A stretch of DNA of 37,351 nt from Bacillota bacterium (GTDB taxonomy: Bacteria > Bacillota_I > Bacilli_A > Acholeplasmatales > Acholeplasmataceae), in contig JAHISX010000022.1 of assembly GCA_018817915.1 (NCBI GenBank), positions 1 through 37,351 on the forward strand, in the 5' to 3' direction. The notes beneath the pieces are model-generated. The model searched no databases. It had not been told where the DNA came from and saw only the letters and a list, made by a program, of their open reading frames with translations. This document shows positions 23,562 to 32,481 of the stretch, piece by piece (position 1 is the first letter of the stretch; every line of letters starts with the position of its first letter). The translations under genes and the position numbers were made by a program.

Positions 23562-24110
23562 TTAGAGGTCAAACTCAAAATATTCATCCTTCTTCATCCC
23601 AATTTGCTTAGGTAATACTGAAGCAAACTCAATGAATGCTTTCCCTTGTGCTGTTACGAAGTTGTCATAAACGACTACACCTTGGTTTGAATAATTTGTT
23701 TGAGCATAACTATCTTTAAGTGACTGTGGATGAGTTGGATCCAGGGCATTTCCTGTGCATGATTTCCCTTCGAGAAAACCAAGTGAGACTAAAATATCTA
23801 CTCCACCGCAAATTCCAGCAATGACTGCTCCATTTAAAGATGCTTTGCTAATGAAATTAAATAAATTGGGGTTTTCTAAATAATGCATTGGATTTCCACC
23901 AGGAATAATAAACAGTTTGACATCACTTGGATCAATTTCATCGAGTAAAAAATCAACGATGAATCGTTGTCCAGACAAACTCTTATATTCTTTTTTTTCT
24001 AAAGCTACTGAAATAATCTCATATTTACTTAAATATAGTAAGGCTAATGAAATTTCAAATTCAGCAAATCCTTCATAATAAAAGACAACAATTTTTTGTT
24101 CTTTATGCAT
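23562..24110 (-). CDS. DJ-1/PfpI family protein
   Basis: A 182-residue class I glutamine amidotransferase-like fold. The nucleophile elbow AGICGG places Cys101, and IIPGGNPMHYL is the family's oxyanion-side loop. Proteins of this family include proteases, glyoxalases, deglycases and stress proteins, so the exact function cannot be given. It is the third gene after tyrS and the lipid kinase, with short spacing. Confidence 0.88.
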   Translation of the reverse strand: MHKEQKIVVFYYEGFAEFEISLALLYLSKYEIISVALEKKEYKSLSGQRFIVDFLLDEIDPSDVKLFIIPGGNPMHYLENPNLFNFISKASLNGAVIAGICGGVDILVSLGFLEGKSCTGNALDPTHPQSLKDSYAQTNYSNQGVVVYDNFVTAQGKAFIEFASVLPKQIGMKKDEYFEFDL

Positions 24111-24134
24111 TCTTTTTTTCCTTACTAGATTGAT

Positions 24135-24983
24135 TTATTCTATTGAAAATGCTGTTGTACTAAAGTGATCAATTGGATATTCTACATCACCATCAATTTG
24201 TAAATAAGTGGGTTTGTCAAATTTCACTGAAATTTCTTTTCCTACATAAACCTTAACAAATTTCTTAAATATGAGATGCCATCCTGTATAAATAGTTGGG
24301 AAGATCATGATTAATAGCCATTTAGGGATGTCTTTAAGCACGACTAAGTGTAAATTAGGTTCTTCTCGTTTAGCATTCGGAGCAACCTTCATACCACCAC
24401 CATAATATGGACCATTCATCATCGATGCTAACCAGACACGTTCTTCTCTCCAAGTTTTTCCATCAATGGTTATTTCTGCTGAAATTGGCTTAAACTTAGC
24501 AAATCCTTCAAAGGCATGTCTAAAGTAGTTGATTTTATTCTTTTTATATTTTGATGTATTCACTAAATGTCCCACATAACCATCAAGACCGGCACCAATA
24601 CCATTTAAAAAGTATCTTGATGTATCTCTATAAAATACTTTAGGAAGTTTATGAATGTATTTCTTAATAGGAACAACCTTAGTTTTAACTTTTAAGCTAC
24701 GAATGAAATCATTACCTGTGCCAGCTTGATACATAAAAAGGTCTTGTTTGAAATCAAGATCATATAGTCTATTGGCAAGATGATTGATAGTTCCATCACC
24801 ACCAACAATGATAATGCGATCATCTGAATTGCATCCAGAAGCAAATGCTTCAACATCATCAATTGCTAAAATGTTGTAGCTAACAACAGCATTTCCACTT
24901 TTCTTTAGATGGTTGATTACCTTTTGAATGAATTTTTCATTCTTCCCATTTCTTGATAGTGGGTTGTATATTAGGATATCCAT
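24135..24983 (-). CDS. Diacylglycerol/lipid kinase family protein
   Basis: A 282-residue DagK/YegS-type kinase. The ATP motif IIVGGDGTINHLAN and YQAGTGNDFIRSL are diagnostic, with NGIGAGLDGYV and QIDGDVEYP in the C-terminal beta-sandwich. It likely phosphorylates diacylglycerol or a related lipid at the inner membrane face, returning it to phosphatidate, the CdsA substrate. AGGAGG precedes the ATG. It is 10 bp after tyrS, so it is probably cotranscribed under the Tyr T-box. Confidence 0.92.
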   Translation of the reverse strand: MDILIYNPLSRNGKNEKFIQKVINHLKKSGNAVVSYNILAIDDVEAFASGCNSDDRIIIVGGDGTINHLANRLYDLDFKQDLFMYQAGTGNDFIRSLKVKTKVVPIKKYIHKLPKVFYRDTSRYFLNGIGAGLDGYVGHLVNTSKYKKNKINYFRHAFEGFAKFKPISAEITIDGKTWREERVWLASMMNGPYYGGGMKVAPNAKREEPNLHLVVLKDIPKWLLIMIFPTIYTGWHLIFKKFVKVYVGKEISVKFDKPTYLQIDGDVEYPIDHFSTTAFSIE

Positions 24984-24993
24984 GTTGTTCCTC

Positions 24994-26238
24994 CTATATG
25001 AATTGAATCATTGCATATTTCTTTTTGCCTCTACGCAAGATGACATAAGCATTAAATAAGGTATCACTTCTACTAACTATGTACTCTGTTTCACTAACCT
25101 TTTGATCATTTAATCCAATTGCTCCACTTTGAATGAATGTTCTTGCTTCACGTTTAGATGATGCAAGGTTTGTTTCAACCAATAGATCTAATAATGATTT
25201 TGGCTCTGTTAAGGTCATTGAATCAAGCGTTTTATAGAGCATTTTCAATCCATTTTCATTAATTTCTGAGAAATCTCCTGAAAATAATGCTTTGGAGACT
25301 TTAAGTGCTTGATCGAGTGCATCTTGGCCATGAACAAGTTGGACAATTTGAGCAGCAAGTACCTTCTGTGCTTCTCTTTTCTCTGGTTCTTGTTCTGATT
25401 TTTGAATTAAATCCTGAATTTCATCTTTTGTAAGTAGTGTAAGTGATTTAAGATAGTTAACAACATCAGCATCAGAGGCATTTAAGAAGTATTGATAAAC
25501 TTCATAAGGACTTGATAGATTGGCATCTAACCATAAAGCACCTGATTCACTCTTTCCAAACTTTGTACCATCAGCTTTTAATAAGAGGGGTGAGCTCATA
25601 CCAACAGCATCACTTTGCTCCCCTTCCATCTTTCTGATGAGTTCAAGTCCTGTTGTAATATTACCCCATTGATCAGATCCACCAAATTGTAATTTGCAAT
25701 CATGCGTTCTATATAGATGTAGGAAGTCTATCGCTTGAATTAACATGTAAGAAAACTCAGTATAAGATATACCGATATCCATTCGCTTTTGAACTGTATC
25801 TTTAGCTATCATATAATTGATAGAAAAATGCTTTCCATAATCTCTTAAATATGAGATCATATCAATTTTCCCAATCCAATCATAATTATTAACAAAAATA
25901 GCCTTTTTGGGATCAATAAACTGACTCAATTGAAGTTTAATCTTTTCAGCATTGTTTAAAGATTCTTCAAGTGTCAATAATTTTCTTTCGCTTGTTTGTC
26001 TTGGATCACCAATCAATCCAGTTGCTCCACCAATTAAAACAATTGGTGTATGACCGTATTGTTGTAGTAGCATCATTCTCACGATTTGTACCAAATGTCC
26101 TACGGTTAACGATTCTCCAGTTGGATCAAAACCACAATAAAACTTAATTTTATTATCATTAAGTAAATGACGCGCTCTGTCTTCATTACTCACATCTTTA
26201 ATGAGACCACGCCATAATAATTCATCATATAATTTCAT
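24994..26238 (-). CDS. tyrS: Tyrosyl-tRNA synthetase
   Basis: A class I synthetase of 414 residues. [13 protein letters not shown] contains the HIGH-like motif, KFGKSESG is the KMSKS-like loop, and the last 65 residues form an S4 RNA-binding domain ([18 protein letters not shown]). The gene follows a Tyr T-box. It heads the tyrS, lipid kinase, DJ-1 unit. Confidence 0.98.
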   Translation of the reverse strand: MKLYDELLWRGLIKDVSNEDRARHLLNDNKIKFYCGFDPTGESLTVGHLVQIVRMMLLQQYGHTPIVLIGGATGLIGDPRQTSERKLLTLEESLNNAEKIKLQLSQFIDPKKAIFVNNYDWIGKIDMISYLRDYGKHFSINYMIAKDTVQKRMDIGISYTEFSYMLIQAIDFLHLYRTHDCKLQFGGSDQWGNITTGLELIRKMEGEQSDAVGMSSPLLLKADGTKFGKSESGALWLDANLSSPYEVYQYFLNASDADVVNYLKSLTLLTKDEIQDLIQKSEQEPEKREAQKVLAAQIVQLVHGQDALDQALKVSKALFSGDFSEINENGLKMLYKTLDSMTLTEPKSLLDLLVETNLASSKREARTFIQSGAIGLNDQKVSETEYIVSRSDTLFNAYVILRRGKKKYAMIQFI

Positions 26239-26261
26239 TTAAACATCCTCCATGTTTTTAT

Positions 26262-26448
26262 ATAAAAATCGCCCTTAGAAACTCTAAGGACGAAATAATC
26301 CGCGGTACCACCTTAGTTCTAGAGCTTACTCTAGCACTCGATTTTAGTGATCTCCATAAATGTATTTCGAGCTTTGTTTTCTCCTCATGTCACACCTTCA
26401 TGAAGTCTCTTTCTTAGGTTTACAAGCCTCTACTATTTTTTATATCTT
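26262..26448 (-). promoter_or_regulatory. T-box riboswitch, tyrosine
   Basis: On the minus strand AAGGTGGTACCGCG (26301-26314) is the T-box. The specifier loop GAAATACATTT carries the Tyr codon TAC (26362-26364), and GGTGTGA marks the stem I tip. The terminator CGTCCTTAGA-GTT-TCTAAGGGCG with ATTTTT is at about 26264-26292. I see no strong promoter or terminator between ccpA and this leader, so ccpA readthrough may feed it. Confidence 0.97.
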
Positions 26449-26456
26449 CGATCGAT

Positions 26457-27452
26457 TTAGTTTGTTGATTGTCTCTTGACAATGTAATGAGGTAAGATAA
26501 TGCGAATATTATCTACATCTTTTTGATTCATTAACTTGGTTAATAGTCTCATTGAAACAGCACCAATATCATAAACTGGAATATCGATAGAGGTTAATGT
26601 AGGTCTTGATAAAACAGCATATTTTGTATTTTGGAATCCAGCAACTGCTAAATCTTTAGGTACATGTCTACCATTATCTCTTGCTATGTTCATAAATGAA
26701 ACGGCAATAGAATCTCTAACACCAATTGCTCCATCAACTTTCTTATCACTAAAAAAAGTGGAGAAATGTTGACGATTGATATTTGTATCACCTGAAGTTC
26801 TGAAAATCTTTGGTTCAAGACCAGCTTCTTCCATTGCTCTTGCATATCCTGATTCTTTTTTGTCATTGACTGAATATCTGCGTGCAGTACTTAACAAATA
26901 AATATTTTGTCTTTTTTCAGCAATCATCACATTTGTGATTTCATATCCAGCTTTTTCATAATCAATAGAAACAGTAGGAACTTCTGGATCATCTGAAACT
27001 ACATTTGCAAACACAAAAGGAATGCCATTACTATTGAACATTTTTTTAATATCATCTACTAAATTTTCTGAAAGTTCATCATTCAAATAAAGCACGCCAT
27101 CAACTTGTTCAGCGACGATGTCATGTAATGTATCAATAATATCCATATCTTCACGAATGGAGAATAATTTAATCGAATACTTATAATTTTGTGCAATATC
27201 GCTAATACCACCAAGCATTTCAGCTACAGAAGCACGAGTAATATCAGAAATAACAACACCTACTGTTGTTGTTTTTCTACTTGCTAGTCCGCGAGCAATA
27301 ACATTGGGACGATAACCAAGCTCTTTAATGACTTTAAGCACGCGTTGTCTTGTTTCTTCTTTAACCTTTTCTGGGTTGTTTAAAACACGGGAAACTGTTG
27401 CAAGTGAAACACCTGCTGCGCCTGCTACATCATAAATTGTTGCGTTACTCAT
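26457..27452 (-). CDS. ccpA: Catabolite control protein A (LacI family)
   Basis: A LacI/GalR repressor of 331 residues. The helix-turn-helix is at about 5-25 (TIYDVAGAAGVSLATVSRVL), and the hinge NVIARGLASRKTTTVGVV is CcpA-like. The C-terminal end YDIGAVSMRLLTKLMN, then LPHYIVKRQST, closely follows Bacillus CcpA, which senses HPr-Ser-P. I use the ATG at 27452 with GAGGTGA 6 nt upstream; the open frame begins three codons earlier at a GTG inside that site. Cre-like sites near gapA, pepF and its own promoter fit the call. Confidence 0.9.
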   Translation of the reverse strand: MSNATIYDVAGAAGVSLATVSRVLNNPEKVKEETRQRVLKVIKELGYRPNVIARGLASRKTTTVGVVISDITRASVAEMLGGISDIAQNYKYSIKLFSIREDMDIIDTLHDIVAEQVDGVLYLNDELSENLVDDIKKMFNSNGIPFVFANVVSDDPEVPTVSIDYEKAGYEITNVMIAEKRQNIYLLSTARRYSVNDKKESGYARAMEEAGLEPKIFRTSGDTNINRQHFSTFFSDKKVDGAIGVRDSIAVSFMNIARDNGRHVPKDLAVAGFQNTKYAVLSRPTLTSIDIPVYDIGAVSMRLLTKLMNQKDVDNIRIILPHYIVKRQSTN

Positions 27453-27488
27453 AAAAATCACCTCAAAATCTATCTTTCTTATGAAAAT

Positions 27489-27517
27489 ATTATATCATTT
27501 CATGTAAAGGCTTTCAA
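27489..27517 (-). promoter_or_regulatory. ccpA promoter with cre-like operator
   Basis: TTGAAA (27512-27517), 17 bp, TATAAT (27489-27494) on the minus strand, with TGA before the -10. A cre-like TGAAAGCCTTTACA (27504-27517) covers the -35 and spacer, so repression by CcpA itself is likely. A perfect ATGAAAATATTTTCAT palindrome (27525-27540) lies just upstream. Confidence 0.75.
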
Positions 27518-27548
27518 GTAAAAGATGAAAATATTTTCATTCGCTTAC

Positions 27549-27578
27549 AAAAAAAATAAAGAGGCAATCGCCTCTTTA
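27549..27578 (-). terminator. Terminator after rplS
   Basis: AAAGAGGC-GATT-GCCTCTTT followed by ATTTTTTTT on the minus strand. Confidence 0.92.
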
Positions 27579-27584
27579 CCAAAC

Positions 27585-27941
27585 TTATCGTTTTTCTTTG
27601 ATTCTTGATGCTTTTGCTGACAATGTGCGAATGTAATTTAACTTCGCGCGTCTTACCTTACCTCTACGTGCAACATCAATATGATCAATTGATGGTGAAT
27701 GTATTGGGAAAGTACGTTCTACACCGATACCATAAGATATCTTACGGACTGTAAATGTTTCAGATATGCCTCCGCCTTGTCTTTTAATGACTAGACCTTC
27801 AAATAACTGTAAACGTTCACGGTTTCCTTCTTTAATCTTGACATATACCTTGACGGTATCTCCAGGACTGAAAGTTGGAACTTCCTTGATGTAAGAACTG
27901 GTGATCGCTTCAATCAGCGCTTGCCCTTTTAATCTTGACAT
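27585..27941 (-). CDS. rplS: Ribosomal protein L19
   Basis: A 118-residue large-subunit protein at the 30S-50S interface. [26 protein letters not shown] and the C-terminal [25 protein letters not shown] are diagnostic. It is separated from trmD, its usual operon neighbour, by the LtaS-like gene, and has its own promoter and leader. Confidence 0.98.
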   Translation of the reverse strand: MSRLKGQALIEAITSSYIKEVPTFSPGDTVKVYVKIKEGNRERLQLFEGLVIKRQGGGISETFTVRKISYGIGVERTFPIHSPSIDHIDVARRGKVRRAKLNYIRTLSAKASRIKEKR

Positions 27942-28012
27942 GTTCGACTCACTCTCTTTCTTCCAATGTTCATGTTCTTTGACAGCGGACCATTGTGCTA
28001 ATTTGCTACGGC
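27942..28012 (-). promoter_or_regulatory. Leader of rplS, possible autoregulatory RNA
   Basis: A leader of about 70 nt with CAATG (from 27991-27995) able to pair with CATTG (from 27964-27968) around TGGTCCGCTGTC. L19 leaders exist in Firmicutes, but I cannot confirm that this one fits the known model. Confidence 0.35.
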
Positions 28013-28018
28013 TTTATT

Positions 28019-28047
28019 ATTATAACAAAGTTAGATTAAACATGCAA
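28019..28047 (-). promoter_or_regulatory. rplS promoter
   Basis: TTGCAT (28042-28047), 17 bp, TATAAT (28019-28024) on the minus strand. Confidence 0.82.
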
Positions 28048-28075
28048 CATATTTAATGAAACTTTGAAGATAATT

Positions 28076-29929
28076 CTATGGATTGGTTAAATATGACTGC
28101 CGATCATTAAAATAATCAGATTGAAACATTTTTTCAAACTTATCAATCGTGTCATAAACGGATAGTTTCTTAGCGATATAATCTTCTTCGTTTGCGTTAC
28201 CTGATAAAATTTCATCAAATAAAATCACATTTTCATGACTGATCCAACTTGAATAAGTCAATATGATTGGTAAATCAAGTTTTTCTTCTAAGAAGACACT
28301 TTGTCCATAATAGTAATATTGAATATAGGATATACCAAGTAAATCTAAAACAGTTGGTGTTACATCATAATGTGATGTTAGAACATCAGATGATCCAGAT
28401 CCTAATTTTTGACTATAGATTAAGAATGGAACTTTCTCAATTTCATAAGGAATATCACTGTCTGGTGTATATTCAAGAGTCATTTCATAATCTGAATAAT
28501 TTTTATGATCACTATATATTAAAATCGTTGTTGATGATAATAAATCTTTTGCTTCTAAATCATCAAGCAAGATACCTAATCCTTTATCAAAATCCATTTG
28601 AGCAGCAATTAAAGTTAGAAGTTCAATTTCTGCTTCATCATAAGTTGGATCTAAAGATAATATATCATAATATTCTTGAAGATTTTCACGATAATCATGA
28701 TGTGGACCATGAGGAGTTACCGTAATTACAAAACTAAAGAAAGGTTCTTCTTGTATTGGTACCATCAAATCTTTCATCTGCTCAAACATAATGGAATCAA
28801 GTGGCCAATCTGCAGTTTCTTCAATATCAAGATCTTCGAATGCGTATGAGTTATCAAATCCCATATTTGGATGAATAACATCACGATTAAAGAAATCTCC
28901 AAAATAATCATGGAATGAATTGGCCGTATAACCGAAATCACTTAAAACATTTGGTAAAGCATTATCGTAGATATTTTCTCCAAATGTGTACATGAAGTTA
29001 TCTGCTTGGAAATACATCATTGATGTTAATGACTTAAATTCAGCATCATAAGTATAATTGCTTTTCGCTGCTGAATAGAAATTATCAAAATGAATACCTT
29101 CATCATAAAGACGGTAGTAGTTAGGTGTGTATTCTCGTGAATATGCATACTGTTCACATGTTTCACACATAATCATGATGACATTATCCCCTTCAAGATC
29201 ACCATATAATAATGATTGATCTCCTGGAGTAAGGTCTAACGTTTCATCTATAATCTCTTCATATTCATCACTATAGAAAATCGGTTTGATTGTATTATTC
29301 GCATAGGTAACAATATCTCTTGTGTGATAAGTAATAGATCCGAATTTTTGGACAAATAAACTTTTATCTGCTGGTGTATTGAATGTTAAGAAATCATTTG
29401 CTTCAACAATATAAGGACTAAAGAATACACCTAGAAATGCAACAATCAAAAATAAAGTGTTCTTGACGATTCTATTTGGTTTATTTGTTGGATATAGTTT
29501 AACGATTTTATTTAAGATTCTAATGCTAAAAATAAGGAATCCAATGATGATGATCCAAATAAATATACCATAAGGTGTCAAAGGATTATATTTCAATCCT
29601 ATCTTCATCGTATTTTTTCCTGATTCTAAAAGCATTGCTATCGATGTGACATCCTGCTTAAAGTAATAAAGTGTGCTATCTGTCAAGAAAAAGGTAAACA
29701 TGATGAGTATGTAAATCAGGTAAGCAATATATCTCGCTTTGTTATTTCTAATGAAAGATAATACGGCTAAAACAATAGCAACATTGAAGAATGCAATAAT
29801 CCAATGGCCTAGAGTTACACCGAATCCATAACGAATAATGAAAATAAAATCAAAACTAAAAACTACAAATGCTACGAATAGCAATTCTAGGATTCTACTG
29901 TTTTGAGCTATTTTCTTTAATCTGTTCAT
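28076..29929 (-). CDS. LTA synthase-family sulfatase (LtaS-like)
   Basis: A 617-residue membrane enzyme with about five N-terminal helices (to about 175) and an extracellular alkaline-phosphatase-fold domain. Expected active-site positions are visible: Glu256 in IMIMCETCEQ, the nucleophile Thr293 in SNYTYDAEF, VTPHGPHHDY, and the metal pair in LIYSDHKNY. The family transfers glycerol phosphate from phosphatidylglycerol to lipid anchors; LtaS of Staphylococcus has the same length and spacing. The product here may be a glycerol-phosphate-modified glycolipid. It is monocistronic, with GGAG before the ATG. Replacement of the usual ES by ETCE near the metal is a small oddity. Confidence 0.88.
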   Translation of the reverse strand: MNRLKKIAQNSRILELLFVAFVVFSFDFIFIIRYGFGVTLGHWIIAFFNVAIVLAVLSFIRNNKARYIAYLIYILIMFTFFLTDSTLYYFKQDVTSIAMLLESGKNTMKIGLKYNPLTPYGIFIWIIIIGFLIFSIRILNKIVKLYPTNKPNRIVKNTLFLIVAFLGVFFSPYIVEANDFLTFNTPADKSLFVQKFGSITYHTRDIVTYANNTIKPIFYSDEYEEIIDETLDLTPGDQSLLYGDLEGDNVIMIMCETCEQYAYSREYTPNYYRLYDEGIHFDNFYSAAKSNYTYDAEFKSLTSMMYFQADNFMYTFGENIYDNALPNVLSDFGYTANSFHDYFGDFFNRDVIHPNMGFDNSYAFEDLDIEETADWPLDSIMFEQMKDLMVPIQEEPFFSFVITVTPHGPHHDYRENLQEYYDILSLDPTYDEAEIELLTLIAAQMDFDKGLGILLDDLEAKDLLSSTTILIYSDHKNYSDYEMTLEYTPDSDIPYEIEKVPFLIYSQKLGSGSSDVLTSHYDVTPTVLDLLGISYIQYYYYGQSVFLEEKLDLPIILTYSSWISHENVILFDEILSGNANEEDYIAKKLSVYDTIDKFEKMFQSDYFNDRQSYLTNP

Positions 29930-30000
29930 GTTGTGTTCTCCATTCCTGCAGTATGCATGACTAAAATAAACCCTTTATATAATAAAGATAGTACCTATCT

Positions 30001-30029
30001 ATCTTATTACTTAATGTTAAAAAATGCAA
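30001..30029 (-). promoter_or_regulatory. Possible promoter of the LtaS-like gene
   Basis: TTGCAT (30024-30029), 17 bp, TAAGAT (30001-30006) on the minus strand. An inverted repeat AAGATAG...CTATCTT lies right at the predicted start of transcription and may be an operator or a weak trmD terminator. Confidence 0.4.
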
Positions 30030-30052
30030 TATTTATGGATTATTTTGTTGAC

Positions 30053-30787
30053 TTAATCTTTACTATTTTTTGATTCATTTTTTACTTTATCAAGAATTAT
30101 TTGTTCTTCTTTTGTCATTTTAATGCCTTTAATAAGGTCTCTTCTTTTATTAAATGTCGTTCTAATTTGTTGTTCTTTGCGCCAATCAGCAATCTTTTGA
30201 TGGTGACCTGAAAGTAATAATTCAGGTACATTATGTCCTTTATAAGTTTCTGGTTTCGTATATTGAGGGAATTTTAACCAACCGTTTTGAAGACTATCCT
30301 CTTCGGCTGAATCCTCATGAATGACATCTGGTAAAAGTCTTGTGACTGCATCAGAAATAATCATTGCTGGAATCTCTCCACCAGTTAAGACATAATCACC
30401 AATAGAAACTTCCATATCAATGAGTGCTTCAATTCGAGCATCGACGCCTTCATAATGGCCACATAATAAGACAAGATGATCACTTTGAGCAAGCTTCTTC
30501 GCCATTTTTTGGTTAAATAACTTTCCTTGAGGTGACAAATAGATCACAATTGATTTTTCGGTTTTCAACTTCATGATGACATCATAAAATGGAGGAAACG
30601 TCATTAACATACCAACACCACCACCATATGGGGTATCATCGATATTATGATGTTTATGATGACTATAATCTCTTATTTGATGTAATCTGATGTTTACTTG
30701 TTGTTGAGTAATGGCTCTTTTAATAATGGATGTAGACAAAAATGTGTCAAAAAATTCAGGAAAAATGGTAACTATATCAATAATCAT
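30053..30787 (-). CDS. trmD: tRNA (guanine-37-N1)-methyltransferase
   Basis: A SPOUT-fold enzyme that makes m1G37 and prevents frameshifting. The N-terminal IVTIFPEFFD, DDTPYGGGVGMLM, the knot region LLCGHYEGVDARIE and SIGDYVLTGGEIPAM are all present. It has 244 residues. It overlaps rimM by 4 bp and ends the rpsP-khpA-rimM-trmD operon. Confidence 0.98.
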   Translation of the reverse strand: MIIDIVTIFPEFFDTFLSTSIIKRAITQQQVNIRLHQIRDYSHHKHHNIDDTPYGGGVGMLMTFPPFYDVIMKLKTEKSIVIYLSPQGKLFNQKMAKKLAQSDHLVLLCGHYEGVDARIEALIDMEVSIGDYVLTGGEIPAMIISDAVTRLLPDVIHEDSAEEDSLQNGWLKFPQYTKPETYKGHNVPELLLSGHHQKIADWRKEQQIRTTFNKRRDLIKGIKMTKEEQIILDKVKNESKNSKD

Positions 30788-31281
30788 AGTAAGCCCTCAA
30801 TTGGATTAATAATGATTTTATCATCTAAAACATCCTCAATAAATGCCTTCACAAATGGAACCAAGACTTTCTTTCCATTTTGTTTTTCTATTTCTAATAA
30901 ATGTCCTTGTGGAACAGGAATCAAACTGCATACAGTTCCTACAAAATCATTTGTATTCGTGTAGACATCCTTGTTGAGTAGAGATTGATAATGGAAATCA
31001 TCTTCTTCAAGCTCTTCTTCAACGATTTCATCAGCATAAACATCCAAGCCTTTGTAGACTAGGATGTCATTAATATTATCGTATGATTTGAATTTGACAA
31101 TGAGTATATTCCCTTGAGGTCTAACTCGTTCTATTGTGAAATCCACTCTTTTTTCCTTCATCATTACAAATATTGGGCCACCAACGACAAAACGTTTAAA
31201 GTCACTTAAATTGTAAATTTTAACTTCGCCTTTAATACCGTGTGAATTTGTAATTTTGCCAATTTGATACATAGTCTTCAT
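30784..31281 (-). CDS. rimM: Ribosome maturation factor RimM
   Basis: Helps 30S head assembly through S19. The N-terminal IGKITNSHGIKGEVKIYNLSD is the RimM signature; a PRC-barrel domain follows (about 95-165). It has 165 residues. It lies between the KH protein and trmD with minimal spacing. Confidence 0.96.
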   Translation of the reverse strand: MKTMYQIGKITNSHGIKGEVKIYNLSDFKRFVVGGPIFVMMKEKRVDFTIERVRPQGNILIVKFKSYDNINDILVYKGLDVYADEIVEEELEEDDFHYQSLLNKDVYTNTNDFVGTVCSLIPVPQGHLLEIEKQNGKKVLVPFVKAFIEDVLDDKIIINPIEGLL

Positions 31282-31283
31282 CC

Positions 31284-31532
31284 TTAAAATGAGTCAATAT
31301 CGATTTGTACGCGTTTGCCTTCTTTAGAAGCACCTGCATATACAATGGTACGCATTGCACTCGCGATTTTCCCGCCTTTTCCAATCACACGACCTAAATC
31401 AGCTTCATTAACTAAAAGTTGAATTGTCACTGATTCCTCGTCATTGGATAAGATTTTAACTAAAACATCATCTGGGTTAACGACTAATGGCATTATCATA
31501 TTTTTTATGAGTTTTTCGAAATCAACAGCCAT
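31284..31532 (-). CDS. khpA: KH-domain RNA-binding protein KhpA (YlqC)
   Basis: A small 82-residue protein made of one KH domain with the GxxG loop GKGGKIASAMRTIV. In Firmicutes KhpA pairs with KhpB and binds RNA. It sits between rpsP and rimM in the usual order. Confidence 0.94.
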   Translation of the reverse strand: MAVDFEKLIKNMIMPLVVNPDDVLVKILSNDEESVTIQLLVNEADLGRVIGKGGKIASAMRTIVYAGASKEGKRVQIDIDSF

Positions 31533-31547
31533 GACATATACCCCCTT

Positions 31548-31790
31548 TTATTTGTCTAAAACTTTGTACTTCTTGAATAAACTTTTTACAGTGTCCGTAG
31601 GTTGTGCACCATGACCTAGCCATTGTTGAACTTTTTCAGCATCGACAAGAACTTTTCCAAGTAAAGGATCATATGTTCCTAGAATTTCTAAGAATCTACC
31701 ATCTCTAGCTTTGTTTGATTCACTTGCAACAACACGATAGAAAGGTTTCTTGTTTGAACCAAAGCGTTGTAAACGTAATTTAACTGCCAT
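31548..31790 (-). CDS. rpsP: Ribosomal protein S16
   Basis: An 80-residue small-subunit protein: [21 protein letters not shown] at the start and GTYDPL in the middle. It is the first gene of the operon; no ffh is adjacent. Confidence 0.98.
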   Translation of the reverse strand: MAVKLRLQRFGSNKKPFYRVVASESNKARDGRFLEILGTYDPLLGKVLVDAEKVQQWLGHGAQPTDTVKSLFKKYKVLDK

Positions 31791-31826
31791 TTTTATTTTC
31801 TCTCTTTCTTTTTATTATACAGTACT

Positions 31827-31854
31827 ATTATATACAAAAAATCAATCCTGTCAA
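31827..31854 (-). promoter_or_regulatory. rpsP operon promoter
   Basis: TTGACA (31849-31854), 16 bp, TATAAT (31827-31832) on the minus strand; both hexamers are consensus. It lies directly after ylbG, with no clear terminator between. Confidence 0.9.
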
Positions 31855-31871
31855 GTCTTTTTACTTAACAG

Positions 31872-32099
31872 TTAAAAATTAAGGTTATCATCATACATTT
31901 GTGATGGTCCAAAATACTTGAAACCTTTCACATCTTTCAATTGCTTTTTAAGATTTTGTTCCTGTTCAACATCTGCATAAACAATTGCATAATTTTGCTT
32001 AGTAGATATATAAGAAATATCAACAGGCATATTCTTAAGTTTTTCTTGAACTTGTTTACCCTGATAAAAAACGACAAATGCCATTCTATTAGCGTACAT
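31872..32099 (-). CDS. ylbG: YlbG-family protein
   Basis: A 75-residue DUF2129 protein: MAFVVFYQGKQVQEKLKN, YISTKQNYAIVYAD and a C-terminal KGFKYFGPSQMY. The function is unknown. It overlaps ylbF by 11 bp and has AAAGGAGG inside that gene, the same pairing as in Bacillus. Confidence 0.9.
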   Translation of the reverse strand: MYANRMAFVVFYQGKQVQEKLKNMPVDISYISTKQNYAIVYADVEQEQNLKKQLKDVKGFKYFGPSQMYDDNLNF

Positions 32100-32481
32100 G
32101 ACAACTTCCTCCTTTTGTTACAATCCCCATTTTATTTGGAGTTTTAATATGATTTGATACAGCTTGACTTAATTGTGTTAAGAAATCATTTAAGTGTTCT
32201 TGAAATTGTTTTTCCATTTCAAAATATTGGACAACCTCTTGTTTTTGATATAGGTTGGATTTTGCTTGACTAAATGTTTTGACTGCTTCTTTAAAGTCAG
32301 GATGATATGTTCCACCTTCAGCCATCACTTGATTATACACTTTATTTGCTTCATTAAAAACTTTAATTTCTTCTTTATATTTACTTGTAATCAATCGATC
32401 AAATGTTTTAATGGATTGATACATTGGATCAGCTTTGATTTCATCAAGGACATTATATGCTTGCATGATCATATCAGTCAT
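32089..32481 (-). CDS. ylbF: YlbF/YmcA family protein (RicF-like)
   Basis: A 130-residue helical protein; in Bacillus YlbF joins YmcA and YaaT in the Y-complex that directs RNase Y processing and affects biofilm and competence. Helical coiled pattern with SIKTFDRLITSKYKEEIKVFNEANKVYNQV. I start at the ATG giving MTDMIMQAY, which has AAAGGA upstream; the open frame extends back 16 codons into rsuA. It ends SCHVR, with a single Cys where the Bacillus proteins carry Fe-S ligands. It overlaps rsuA by 8 bp. Confidence 0.85.
   Translation of the reverse strand: MTDMIMQAYNVLDEIKADPMYQSIKTFDRLITSKYKEEIKVFNEANKVYNQVMAEGGTYHPDFKEAVKTFSQAKSNLYQKQEVVQYFEMEKQFQEHLNDFLTQLSQAVSNHIKTPNKMGIVTKGGSCHVR

Noticed and set aside
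28267-28725. 152-residue plus-strand open frame inside the LtaS-like gene
   Set aside because: Leu/His-rich reading of the opposite strand without a ribosome binding site or domain pattern.
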